Below, piece by piece: positions 53,501 through 64,000 of a stretch of 64,000 nucleotides of DNA. Source of the stretch: Trichoplax adhaerens. Taxonomy: Eukaryota > Placozoa > Uniplacotomia > Trichoplacea > Trichoplacidae. Within the stretch, counting starts at the first letter, position 1; each line of letters begins with the position of its first letter. The notes beneath the pieces are model-generated. The model ran no database searches. It was not told the origin of the DNA and worked only from the letters and a program-made list of their open reading frames with translations. The position numbers were made by a program, and so were the translations under genes. The stretch covers positions 6,259,246 to 6,323,245 of the forward strand of contig NW_002060945.1 of NCBI RefSeq assembly GCF_000150275.1, given 5' to 3'.

Positions 53501-56500
53501 TGCCTGTTAATATCGCTAGATTAATAGATAGATGCTGATAGTTGAAGATCTGACTTATGCGATATAGTGAAGATTGGCATGCAATCAAAGTCTTACTATA
53601 TTGTTACTGAGACATTTTATCTCACCAACCATTTCTGATTCTTATTTTTGTATTTTAAGACTCGAATTTTCCGACTAGCTCGCACTTGGCCTGCAATGCG
53701 CTATCTTCTTCGTACACTAATATTCAATATGTCCGCTTTAATCTATGTTAACCTTATGATGGTTATTTTCATCTATATATTTGCTGTGCTTGGACAAAAA
53801 ATGTTCCGTGATGCCTATCGTAAAAAATTTACCGAAATGCCACGGTTCAATTTTGATAATTTTGAAAGTTCTTGTATGATGATTTTTCGTATCATGTGTG
53901 GTGAATGGATACAACCTTTAGGCGTAGCTGTTAAAGCGACGAGTTCTTGGGCAATTGTATTTTTTTTAATGGTTTTTTTGATTGGAAATCTGCTGGTAAG
54001 AAGCAAAACTATGTTATAATCTAATTTTAATAACGAAGTAATTACCGTAGTTGTAGCAGTGATAGATTTTGACAACGATTTTTATATTATCTAATGATTG
54101 TCCTTTCTGGCTATTTTATTGTATGCTTTAGGTATTAAACTTATTCGTCGCTTTAATTCTCAGTACTTTGGAAGATCAATCATTTCAAGAAAAATATAAT
54201 ACTGAAAATGATTCTCACTTAGACCAAAATTTTATGCATCAACTCAAGTCCATATTTACTTCTTCTTGCTGCTTTAAGAAAGAATCAGTCGATGCCAGAC
54301 CATTGGATCTTGAAAGCAATCAAAATCATTATCTTGTGACTGTATTCAATGATAGCGAATCGATGACAGATTCTGACGTTCAAACTGAAACACAGCTGGT
54401 TGAGTTAAGTGATCATAGTAGAAACGGTGATAATATTGGCCGCAGGAATAAATTATTAAAAAGCGATGGACGTGAGATAGATGATGAAATACAAGTACAA
54501 GTATCAGTAGAGCAAAATCTAGTAGATAACAGTATAAAAGTATCCACTGACCAAGCAAGTAACCAAGGCTATAAAGTTGAACATAATAATTCCAATAGCA
54601 AATCATTTCAGACTAATGCAACTATGGCTAAAATAAATAATGAAGGAAGTTATAGGGATGAATTGGAACGCTTTTCCATATTATCTGAATCAGAAACAAG
54701 TTATGCAAATAGGATGACATTGTCATCAGCTGATCTTGATGAATCACCTCAAATCGATGTGGCTAAAGGATATGATAGAATTGAACATCATCTTCATCAA
54801 TCTGAGCAGGAATCTACTCTTATATCGATGATACCCTATAATGAGTCAACGATTACGCCAAAAAAATCCACTATTAATGATACAAAAGAATCAGAAACAT
54901 TTCATGGGCAGGATAATGGCAATCCGAATAACGAAAAGGCTACCAATCCTATATCGAATAACTTGAATACCGCTGGAGAATTTCCATTAACAAATCGATG
55001 CAATAATAGCGAAATCGATATTGGTGATCCCCTATCGTCCACTTTTCATGCTACTACTCATGATAATCCTTTAAAATTACTGGATGAACAATCGAGTGTG
55101 ATAAATCAACATCAATATTGTAATGGAGCAGGAAATAATAATCGATCTGAAAGCCATTTACCCCCAAGCATTCTAAAGCAGTTCGATGCTGATATCTCTG
55201 AAAGAAATACAAACCTCCCTGAGGATAATGCTGCAGCGTCTAATCATCAATCGTCTAATGACAGAAACTGCTCAGTTATTCATACAAATGGCATTGATAA
55301 TTTCACTGCCCGTGATGTATGCCTATCATCTAATTCATGTTTGCTGTTTATATTAAAGAAGACACCACTAATTCAGAGCGTTAAATTGATATTTATCGTT
55401 AACTCATTTTATTGATACTATTTTACTATTTATTTTGATTATAGGGTAATAGCTACACATCGTCTGACGATATCTTTGGCAAGAAAGGGGATATTTCTGT
55501 TAGCCACTGTTTACCCGATTGCATAGGCGAGAAATTTTCCAAATGTATCAAAGTTGATAGCTCTTCGTATCAAGCTTGGATTGCAGCCCGTAAGATGATA
55601 CAAAAGTGGATGACCCATTGGGTTTATAATTTACTTATGATATTATTAATAATGGCTAGCAGCATTTTATTGGTAAATACAATGATTATTTTTATCTTTA
55701 GTATACTTTATTGCAGGAGAATTGGATGGATTTTATTGCTATTTCTATCTTATTCAATACTGATATACCTCGATGACTGTATTTAAAGTTTATACGGTGT
55801 AGGCATAGTATATTAAGACGGATAAGTTGACAATTTGGTAATTTATCTAGGCAATGGAAGATAAGAGGGCGGTTCAAAACCCCCCATATTGGTATAATAT
55901 TCGATTGGCTGAATCAATAGTAACTTTAATATTTATAGTTACAATTATTTTTGAGATTTTTGCTCGTGGTATTTCTCAATATTTTTCTAATGGTTGGAAT
56001 GTGTTGGATTTTACCGTTATCGTGGTAATGATGCTTAGTAGTAAAATTATTTTTCTTATATTCCATACTTGTAGTTAGTTCTATTGTAAACAAATTATTT
56101 AAACTATTTATTAAAACTATTTTTCCTGTATTCTGTGCTTGTCGTTAGTTCTATAGTAACAAATTATTAAAACTATATAGTGGAATTATTTTTCTTGTAT
56201 TCTATTTGTCTTTAGTTTCATCATTAATAAATTATTTAATCTATATACGCGTGTATACTAATAGTTAATACATATTCTTGCAAGTTGATGGTAATACTGA
56301 TATTTTTCCAGATTACTTTGACGGTTAATTTACTTCCACGCAATATTTACCTAATAGCTCGTACTACTAAAGCAATTGGGCCTTTAAGAGTTATACGCCG
56401 CGTGCAAAGTATAAAAGTATGTTTGAACGATTTTACTATTATCACCAAATGATATAAGTAAATTATCAAGAATATCAATAATTAAAAGTGCTTTAATTAA

Positions 56501-59500
56501 TTCTTGCCATTTTAGATGATGTTTTTGGCGATTTTGGAATCTATACCTAAGATTATGAATGTATTTCTCGTGTGCATGGTGTTTTGGTATATCTTTGCAG
56601 TCAGTGGTATCTATTTTTTTGGTGGTAAATTTTTTAGGTGTATATACGTTAGCAACTCCTCATTAGTGGACAGTGCATTAGTGGGTGATAAAGATAGTTG
56701 CAAAGGAAATGATTATAAATGGACAAATTCGTTGATTCACTTTGATGACTTCCCCCAAGCAATAATTTTACTATTTCATGTGGTAAGTTTCCCAATTTTT
56801 TTACTAAAGTATTAAAATCATTTTAAATACATGAGAATTTGCGATATCTAGAACAGAAGTTTTTATATCAAATTAAGTAGAGAGTAATAAAAGATATTAT
56901 GCATAACTTTTTCATGGAGTAACTTAATAAGCTGTTATTTAGATCTTTTGACAAATATCCTAAAATTGAAACTTTTAGCTATACTCGCTCACAATATCGA
57001 ATAAACTTATTATGAATAAAGCATAAGCTGATGTTGATAGTGTCGATTAATGACAGGATAATATTTCTTATGGAAACAGGCAACATTCGATGGATGGAAA
57101 AGAGCATTATACAATGCAGTAGATGCCAGAGGGGTAATGAATACTAATCATTAACTAATGCAGTCCAAATATCTGTCATACATAGAGCTTGAGTCACCGA
57201 TATGTAGGCATTCCATTTAATGACGTATCTCTTAACGGTTCAAATACCTGGATAATTTCATGATTAGATTAATCTTCAACCAGTAACCTATTATAATCCA
57301 GCTGCTCATGGTTACTTTGTGGCATTTATTATCATTGGTGTATTTGTAGCACTAAATTTAATTGTTGGTGTTATTATCGATGGATTTTACGTATCACATC
57401 AAAAGGTAAATGAAAATAATATTTTATTTATCTGTATTAAAGTTAATAGGTTTACTTTTTAAGAAGTTATTGTAATCGTTATTCATAGTCAGTTACGAGT
57501 TCAAGTGCTAATAATGGTTGCGAATAATGTGAACAAAAATTGTTATGATAGTAGTCAGCTAGATTTAAGTAGCTAAAAGAATATTTTTATGTTAGCCTGA
57601 AGAATTGTGGAAAGAAGGTAAGGAAATGGATATTGAATAGAAGCAGAATATTTTTGTATTCTAAAACTATATTTCAAAACCATTTTGATTATATTTAAAG
57701 TACTTTTGGCTTATTTTTATTAGAAGGATTAAATTAAGCTTTACATGATATCGTTAAATTCAGTATGATGATGCTATCTAAGGTAGTTGAGGGTGCATGT
57801 GGTGGTGACATCGCACAAGTTTAAAAATAATTGTAGAGCAAGATCATTACAATATTTTCATCTCATTTCAGCTGGAACGTCAACAAAGTGGTAGTGCTTT
57901 AGAAGCCTATCTGACTGATTCTCAGCGCAGATGGTACCGTATGATGAGAAAGTTGCTCAAAACTAAGCCTAAAAAGAGTATTCCCAGAGGAAATGTAAGA
58001 TTGAAATAAGCTCAAATATTTATGTGTTATACAATCTTACCTTATATGAATATATACCTTGAAGCTGGGTATGCAACAATATCCTTTGAGCCATATCATC
58101 ATTACCTATAATTAATATAATCTGATTGCAATATCTACTAGTAGATAGAATATATCTTGTGTATATGATATTACAATACTGGGCATACTCTCAGCGGGAG
58201 TATGGATGATAATATTTTTGTATCAGATTATTGTTAACATATGTATTGACGAGTCTATGACTTCGAGTAGACCTATTACGGACCATTAAATTCGAATTGG
58301 TTTCTGTCTATTTATTCTAAAGCACCAATGGCAAATTCGGTTAAGAAAATTCGTAGAGAATCCCAAATTCGAAATGACTGTTATTTATATCATCGTTGCT
58401 AATGTTATCGTTATGATGGTGACGCATTATCATGAATCAAATGAAGTTCATGAGGTTTTAGATATCCTTTTCAAGTGTAGATTGACGTAAATTTGAATTT
58501 CCTTATATATCTCGAATAATTTATAAGTAGTTTCTATAATGAGTATGTTGATCAATCGATTTATAAATTAAATAACATGAAGTAAAGTTAATTTGTTTAA
58601 ATAGTCAATACCGCTATAGTTGGTGATATTGATGGCTTTCTCCTTGACAGACTGCCTTGTTTTTTAATGGATATCTACTAGGCTTCAATTATTTCTTTAC
58701 TATTTTCTACGTAATTGAAGCTGTACTGAAGATTATAGTATTCCGTTTATATTATTTTAAAGATGCTTGGAATCTATTTGACTTTGCTGTTGTTATCTTG
58801 TCAATATCAGGTATGATTCCTCACTTTTGTTATTCGTTAGTACTTTTACTATTCGCAATAAGATTTTTATCGGACATATATGAATGTAGAAAGCTGGCTA
58901 GTATGTATATATTGGTATTGAAAAATTAACTATTATTACATTTAAAATACTATATTACTAATAGTGTAATTTCTGTTAGCCCAGCCAATAATGAACTATA
59001 TGAATAAGTAAATGATTGTTCCAATTTTATCCATTCGATAATGCTACATTATGAATGATTTAAAAACTAAAATTCTTTAGCATCATGAAGTAATAATTGT
59101 GATTGATATTGAATAGGCCTTGTCTTCGAAATCTTGACCAGAGCAAATATTATTAGTACCACGGCTAATACAACTATTAATCCCAGTACTATTCGAATTT
59201 TGCGCATCTTTCGAATTGTGCGAATTCTACGGCTAGTTCAATACGCACAAGGAATACGTCGCTTACTTATTTCCTTAGCTATGTCAGCACCAGCTCTTTT
59301 AAATATTGGCATGTTAACCTTTTTAGTTATCTTTATCTACGCTGTCCTTGGCATGTCGGTGTTCTACAACGTTAAGCACACTGGTGTACTTACTAATGTC
59401 TTCAACTTCGACGATTTCTTTAACAGCTTAATTGTGCTATTTCAGTTAATGACAGCAGCTGGTTGGACTGATGTTTCTAGCGCATTATCCATTGAAAGTC

Positions 59501-60231
59501 CAAATTGTAACAGCAACGATACAACAATATCTCCATTCGGTAATTGTGGTAATCGATCTTTATCCCTTTTATTTACATCGTCTTATGTCTACCTAACTTG
59601 GCTGGTTTTATCCAATTTATTTGTCGCTGTTATTTTAAGTAACTATCAAGATGTTGTTGATACAGAAGCGGGTGGTGTTACTGAAATGGATATTGATATT
59701 TTCTACGAAGTATGGGCCAAATATGATACAGAGGCGACACAATTTATTGATTATTCTTCATTATCTCCACTAGTTGCTGATATTAAGCCACCTTTAGGTG
59801 TTCCACAACCGAATAGATATGCTTGTATTGCATTAGATCTACCGTTATATAGGTCTAATCGCTTACATTGTTTAGATATTATTGAAGCACTACTATTTAG
59901 AATAATTGGAAATCCAGCTGATTCAGATGAGGAATTAACAGCTGAATTTGATATATTAATAAGACGTATCAAGAAAAGCTTTCTTAAAAAATTCCCTAGT
60001 CGTGTACCGGCAAATCAAATCAACCGAATTAGTGAATTAGAAAAGGCTAATATTACAGCTGCTATTGTTATTCAACGCGCTTATAGGAAATGGCGATTTA
60101 AGAAAGTTGTTAATGATAGAGTAGAAAGGCATCAATTAGTTTATAGAAATGTAGCCAATAGATGTGAGAAGAAACCCCAGAAAGGCATTCTAAAAAAGAT
60201 TCGCAATGCTCGCAACGTTAATAATGCATAA
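44576..60231 (+). CDS. Nav2-type voltage-gated cation channel alpha subunit, paralogue B (D-E-D-A filter)
   Basis: Twenty-five exons join in phase to 2210 residues: 44576-44848, 45697-45824, 46357-46464, 46617-46745, 47728-47813, 47911-48120, 48248-48308, 48853-49003, 49271-49408, 50090-50900, 51013-51138, 51260-51483, 52232-52423, 53660-53995, 54132-55316, 55445-55672, 55851-56024, 56312-56416, 56516-56782, 57080-57133, 57268-57405, 57872-57994, 58323-58461, 58679-58810 and 59117-60231. It has the four-domain layout of A. Filter residues are Asp374, Glu961, Asp1648 (TFDGW) and Ala1954, so the third site is Asp, not the Glu of Nav2 or the Lys of Nav1. The III-IV linker reads AYL (1720-1722) in place of IFM. 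Domain III S4 is charge-poor ([11 protein letters not shown]). The IQ motif is at about 2155-2169. B has three introns that A lacks, one of them inside domain II S4. The intron after exon 9 has a GC donor (CAG/GCAAGT). The introns after exons 2 and 23 are U12-type. The frame is intact, so it looks functional; ion selectivity cannot be told from sequence alone. Confidence 0.94.
45825..46356 (+). other. U12-type GT-AG intron before domain I S1, paralogue B
   Basis: This occupies the same position and phase as the AT-AC intron of paralogue A; the exon before it is 128 nt in both genes. It starts GTATCCTTTA, the GT version of the U12 5' splice site, and ends with a branch-like TTTTCCTTAAAA (from 46345) followed by CAATAG. 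It is still U12-type but with switched terminal dinucleotides. Confidence 0.9.
51700..52090. repeat. Three-copy tandem repeat in intron 12 of paralogue B
   Basis: A unit of about 125-140 bp occurs three times. Each copy runs from ACTGTATAAAYYAATTTCTT through CTCAATTTTATGAYRYCTAA and TTTGACGCATGRA to AATMAAATAATTTCATGATAA. Copies start near 51700, 51828 and 51952. Non-coding. Confidence 0.75.
52565..53345. repeat. About seven-copy tandem repeat in intron 13 of paralogue B
   Basis: A roughly 110-bp unit built from TAGGTTAGATTGTTAGGTA, CCGAGGAAATACGTATGTG, TACTTATATAAGTGCAAAAG and AAATTTGCCTGTGGCGC then CTCAAAATAGATTATG repeats near 52578, 52697, 52806, 52915, 53027, 53130 and 53245. It makes up most of a 1236-bp intron that interrupts domain II S4 and is absent from paralogue A. 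Confidence 0.8.
53402..53483. repeat. Inverted repeat (hairpin) just after the intron 13 array
   Basis: ATAGCCGGCTAAAG (53402-53415) is matched by its exact reverse complement CTTTAGCCGGCTAT (53470-53483). Imperfect pairing continues inward over about 20 further bases, giving an 82-bp hairpin. CCGGC is rare in this AT-rich intron. It may be the remnant of a small inverted-repeat transposable element; no clear target-site duplication is visible. Confidence 0.6.
56041..56245. repeat. Three-copy tandem repeat in intron 17 of paralogue B
   Basis: A unit of about 70-80 bp (AAAATTATTTTTCTTGTATT, then CTTGTYGTTAGTTCTATAGT, then AACAAATTATTTAAACTAT) occurs three times and fills most of the 287-bp intron. 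Confidence 0.7.
58462..58678 (+). other. U12-type AT-AC intron in domain IV S1-S2, paralogue B
   Basis: The 217-bp intron begins ATATCCTTTT at the same codon position and phase as in paralogue A; the preceding exons are both 139 nt. Ending at the AC of TCTAC (58677-58678) gives a 132-nt exon, equal to that of A, and VGFNYFF aligns without a gap to sodium-channel S2. A branch-like TTTTTTAATGG lies about 12 bases upstream. An AG three bases further on also keeps the frame, at the cost of one residue, so the last step is not fully certain. Confidence 0.78.
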
Positions 60232-63164
60232 AGTAAGGGATTACTCTCTGCTGGTCTATTCAGGATACGAGTATCTGTATAGATATATAGCATATCATAG
60301 AAAATAATACTATAATGATTTTAAGGATGAGATAGCTTTACTTATGACAAGTAATATCTACTACGGTAGTATTATAAGGCAATATGTAGTAATTATTTTA
60401 TTTAAATAATCTACGGGTATATTCAACCATAAAAAGAAATTTCAATTACTAAATCAATTTTCTATAGTTCTTTAGTTATTACATACTGGTCGATGTCGTA
60501 CATAATATTTGATTAAAATAATCTATATCATTGCAGTAGATGTGGCAGCAATTATAACTGCGTCTGGCTATGAATTTATTTATGAATCATAACTGTTGCA
60601 TAATTTCCTTACTAAAATGGAGTGCATATCTATGATAGAGAGTCTCAAAATAATGTAACAAGATAACAAGCACCTTATCTATTTTAAACTTTACTAAATT
60701 GTGTAAAATTAGTTTGGGTATCAAATTATCAAGGACTATCTATCTTTAGTCTAAAACTGTTTTACTGTCCAATATTTTGCAACAGAGTCTACCCGTGGTA
60801 AGTAATATAAGTGTCTCTGCAAAACTTCTGCCTTCCTACCGTGAATATCATCTATAAATAGATGCCTCTTGTAATCTCACAATTTAGTCTACGACTTTAG
60901 CAATTCTACTTAAAATTATAACCTCAATCTTTAACTATTTTTAAAGCTGCACTTTAATATCATTTCATGAATATGTGCTATGTTTGTGTATTATGAATAA
61001 TTTATGCGTCTCCGTTGGGATCAACATAATTTATGTGTTTCTTTGGCAATTCTGTGGAACAATGATCTAAGTATATTATTTAATGGCCGGCTAGATTGTA
61101 TTCCCAAGTTTGTTTGAGCTTTACTTGGTATTTTCCATTGCTTTATGATCAATAAAATTCATCACATCTTGATTTGAAATTTTAATGATTGATATATAAG
61201 CTAGTCTTTTCACAGTAATAAAAGATACTATCACCTACTTATACTTGTATACTTAAACTCTTATATTAGTGATGAGGCTTTCAATCCTCTTATACTGTGA
61301 TATAGATAGTTGTTGTAGACCTGTTAAAACTTCCAAGGTATTCTCTTACTGATAGTATTGAGATTGTAGCTCTAAATCAGATAGACGTTTAAAAATGCTA
61401 TAGAATCACCTGATGACATGCCAGAACATGACAAGATTGCTGATATAGACGTTACTGAAATTTAGTAAAATGACCTTATTCCGGCAGATCTAATCTATAG
61501 ATAGAATAATTAATTTTCCAAACTGATTATTCTAACTTGCTCAATTAACTGTACATATGGCTGATAGTATAATACTGGACAAACAAAGTCCGGATAGCAA
61601 TGCCGTATCATGAAATACTAAATTTCTACACCATAGAAATTGAATAGTCCATGGCTGTAACCTCAGAGGCACATCACAAATAAGAATCTTACAGAGGGAA
61701 AATTGGATTAGAAGATGAGCGTCACTTAGTTAATTAGTTATTAGTTTTTGCTAATTGCATTGAATTTTGATAATAGGTGCTCGTATGTAACATATAAACT
61801 GTTTCCTGAAGATTCATAATACATCCTTAGCTCATACTATTAAACTGATCCATTCCGCATGTAAGAATGTAAGAATTATATGCGCCATGATTATTTCACT
61901 TTGATCATTTCGATCCATGGACTAAGCAAAAATTTCCGGCATTAAATTGGAGATATTAGCTAAAATCACCGTCCAAATAGAACCAATATAATACAGCCAA
62001 AAAATGAACGACATGTCTAATATGTAGGCGAGATCAAAATTTTTTCAAGCTCTTCTATATTTTTAAGAGAACACTTTCATTAAATGTTTTAATTATTGTA
62101 ACGGTATTCTATTCTTCAGTTGCAATTTATTTATCAGACAGATACCCATAAGGCAGGTAAAAATTTTCATTATTTCAAGCTAATTCGATCTAAAATAATC
62201 TAATAATCTTGACATATGGCTTACTAAACCCTTATTTAGCAGTTGTTGCATGGAGTTATATTGTGTACTATAATTGGAATTTGGTATTACACAAGATAAG
62301 ATTGAGAACTCATATCTACATTAACATCAGTTAAAATATTCATTTTAGAAATTCTAGGGAATAATTTCCAAAATACTAAAGTAAATCCATTTCGTTGGAA
62401 GGATTTGCTAGTTCAGGTTGTAATTGAACTTCTAAAGCATATTTTAGTAATTACCCACGTTAAATTGATTTTTATCACTACTAGAAATTATTTTTGAAGT
62501 CACAAAATATTCTATGCAACATTTTCTAGGGGTCAATAAATTCCTAGGCGTATAATGTGTCATCCATAAGTATAGTTTTGAATAGAACGTATAATTTTGA
62601 TCATCTATAAATTATATCCATCATAATTATTTATTATGAATAAAATGGTAACAACTTTTGATTAGGACTCGCCGATAATTAATAGAGCCATATGGCCTCG
62701 CCAGAATTGACTAAAATGGTTAGTTTAATCCATTGTATAGCATATAATGATTTAAAGCGGTTATATAATTATCGTTTAAGTGTATTAAAAGGCGTCTGAT
62801 GCTACTAAAATCGAAAAATTTCATAATAATATACTTATTGTATAGTATGCATTGTTCTTAGTGACTTTTGAATGCCATAATTTAATTAGACTATCCTTAT
62901 AGTCGATCATATCCGGTATACGCAGCAAAAAATTTAAATAATAATTTATGGTTATCATAAGAATAACGTAGTTAAGTTGAGCGCTGTACTTGTATGTTGT
63001 ATATTTGTCCAATTTCATATTTGAGAGTTAAATAAACAGTTACGATAGCAGAATCATTTCTATTTAGAATTTGCGATTCTATTGAATATTCTCTTCTTGG
63101 ATGAATTAACTAAAGAAAGCTTGGAATCTTCGTAGATCTAACTTAAGTACTGCAAGTCGTAGAA
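60232..63164. other. Intergenic spacer between channel paralogues B and C
   Basis: About 2.9 kb of AT-rich sequence with no exon or pseudo-exon I can support on either strand. Presumably it holds the 3' UTR of B and the promoter of C. Confidence 0.6.
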
Positions 63165-63392
63165 ATGGCTTTTTCAAATAGGAATAATGTACGAAGAAAA
63201 TCTACTTATCATATCGATATTAATGCTGATGGAGGCGCTGAAGTCAAATTAAAAGATGTTCAAGCGGTTACAGATGATGACAGTGACATAGAAGTGGTTT
63301 CTACCGATGAAAATTCTCGTCGATATCGCATTTTGGAAGAAAGTCAACTTATCGGCAAATATGTTGTCGATTTTGACGAAACGCAGGACAAT
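63165..63392 (+). CDS. First exon of a third Nav2-type channel paralogue, C (cut by the window end)
   Basis: The exon gives 76 codons from ATG at 63165 to a GTAAGT donor at 63393, phase 0. Only the N-terminal cytoplasmic tail is present. Its end, IGKYVVDFDETQDN, matches the ends of exon 1 in paralogues A ([14 protein letters not shown]) and B ([11 protein letters not shown]), with the donor right after the shared Asn and in the same phase. The spacing downstream of B and the same orientation support a third tandem copy. Membrane domains, filter and intactness cannot be judged here. I did not find the expected second exon (starting like TFC, with a 128-nt length) before 64000; first introns in A and B are 942 and 848 bp, so it should lie just beyond the edge. 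Confidence 0.78.
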
Positions 63393-64000
63393 GTAAGTAC
63401 AACGAATAGAATAGGTTATATTTACTTTTCTTTTACGTTATCTTTATACTGCCTTAATTGCTACAATCATTATAATTGATTCGAATTCTATTTTATTAAG
63501 CCGATTATCATCTAACTTATCTTTTTGATCGTTCCGATAGCTTCTACACCTTTAATATTAGCATCGCTTCAGTTTATTTTCACCTCCAAACAGTGTACAA
63601 TATTGAAAGTAGTGTTATACTGATTACTACAAGAATATAATTCAGTAGTTTAGTATGACTTTGTCACATTTTAAGTCAAACACGTGCTGTTAGCCTTTAA
63701 TTATTGGAAAAAAACTAATATAAATTGGCCTATAATAAGCAAAAATTTAATTTACGCGTAAAATTTCACTTTCTTGTAATTCAGAGTCAGTACGGACTAT
63801 TTCTTTCTACCTGCAAGTTCCAAATAAACTAAATTTCTCTCTTAATATGGTCTTTACGTCAAAATTGTAATTCTTATCAAAGTCTAGATGTTATGGTACA
63901 TAGGTAGAATATAGATATTTGTGCGTGTCCTAGTAAAACATACGTTACTCTTAGATATCCTACCAGGTTATGATAAGTTCTTATCGTATTGTTATAAACT
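63393..64000 (+). other. Start of intron 1 of paralogue C
   Basis: This follows a consensus donor. It is AT-rich with no exon seen on either strand up to the window end. Confidence 0.55.

Noticed and set aside
58651-58678. AG acceptor at 58649-58650 giving a longer domain IV exon in paralogue B
   Set aside because: It would start in phase 0, whereas the preceding exon ends in phase 1. It would also insert about ten residues not present in other channels, and the resulting length would not match paralogue A.
63393-64000. Second exon of paralogue C inside the window
   Set aside because: I looked for a TFC-like start and the HRF and RKAAI motifs before 64000 and did not find them; first introns of A and B are longer than the remaining 608 bases.

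Overview
This is a eukaryotic, animal nuclear window. It is AT-rich and intron-dense, with GT-AG introns, and I see no sign of operons or prokaryotic signals. I identified the genes by translating exons and joining them in phase. They are an animal haem peroxidase, a NUDT15-like Nudix hydrolase, the Lines homologue LINS1, the centriole protein CEP120, ribosomal protein eL42 (RPL36A), and a tandem run of Nav2-type four-domain voltage-gated channels. Vertebrate-like gene content and intron positions combined with non-vertebrate Nav2 channels point to an early-branching metazoan. A placozoan (Trichoplax/Hoilungia type) is my best guess, but this is inference and not proven from the sequence.

Layout. 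1-2.9 kb: non-coding, with a diverged tandem duplication. 3.0-5.3 kb: secreted peroxidase (+). 5.96-6.76 kb: NUDT15-like (-), tail-to-tail with the peroxidase. 8.05-11.3 kb: LINS1 (+), divergent from NUDT15, with its extreme 5' end unresolved. 13.36-19.86 kb: CEP120 (+), complete in 19 exons. 20.35-22.09 kb: RPL36A (-), complete in 5 exons and tail-to-tail with CEP120. 22.1-27.7 kb: gene-poor, with a dense cluster of self-complementary ACTGTAC words and a roughly 180-bp tandem repeat. 27.77-40.31 kb: Nav2 paralogue A (+), 22 exons, 2215 aa. 44.58-60.23 kb: Nav2 paralogue B (+), 25 exons, 2210 aa. 63.17 kb to the window end: first exon of a third paralogue, C, cut by the edge.

The first five genes are unrelated conserved cellular genes. 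The right half is a head-to-tail channel array. A and B share nearly all intron positions and many exact exon lengths, so they arose by tandem duplication. They differ where function should differ: the selectivity-filter residues read D-E-E-A in A and D-E-D-A in B, the inactivation-gate tripeptide reads ILL in A and AYL in B, and B has fewer positive charges in domain III S4. Each carries two U12-type (minor-spliceosome) introns. At the domain I site A has AT-AC ends while B has GT-AG ends. Other oddities are an eL42 lacking two of its zinc-type cysteines and a peroxidase lacking the glutamate that forms one haem ester bond in myeloperoxidase. Many introns of the array hold their own degenerate tandem repeats.
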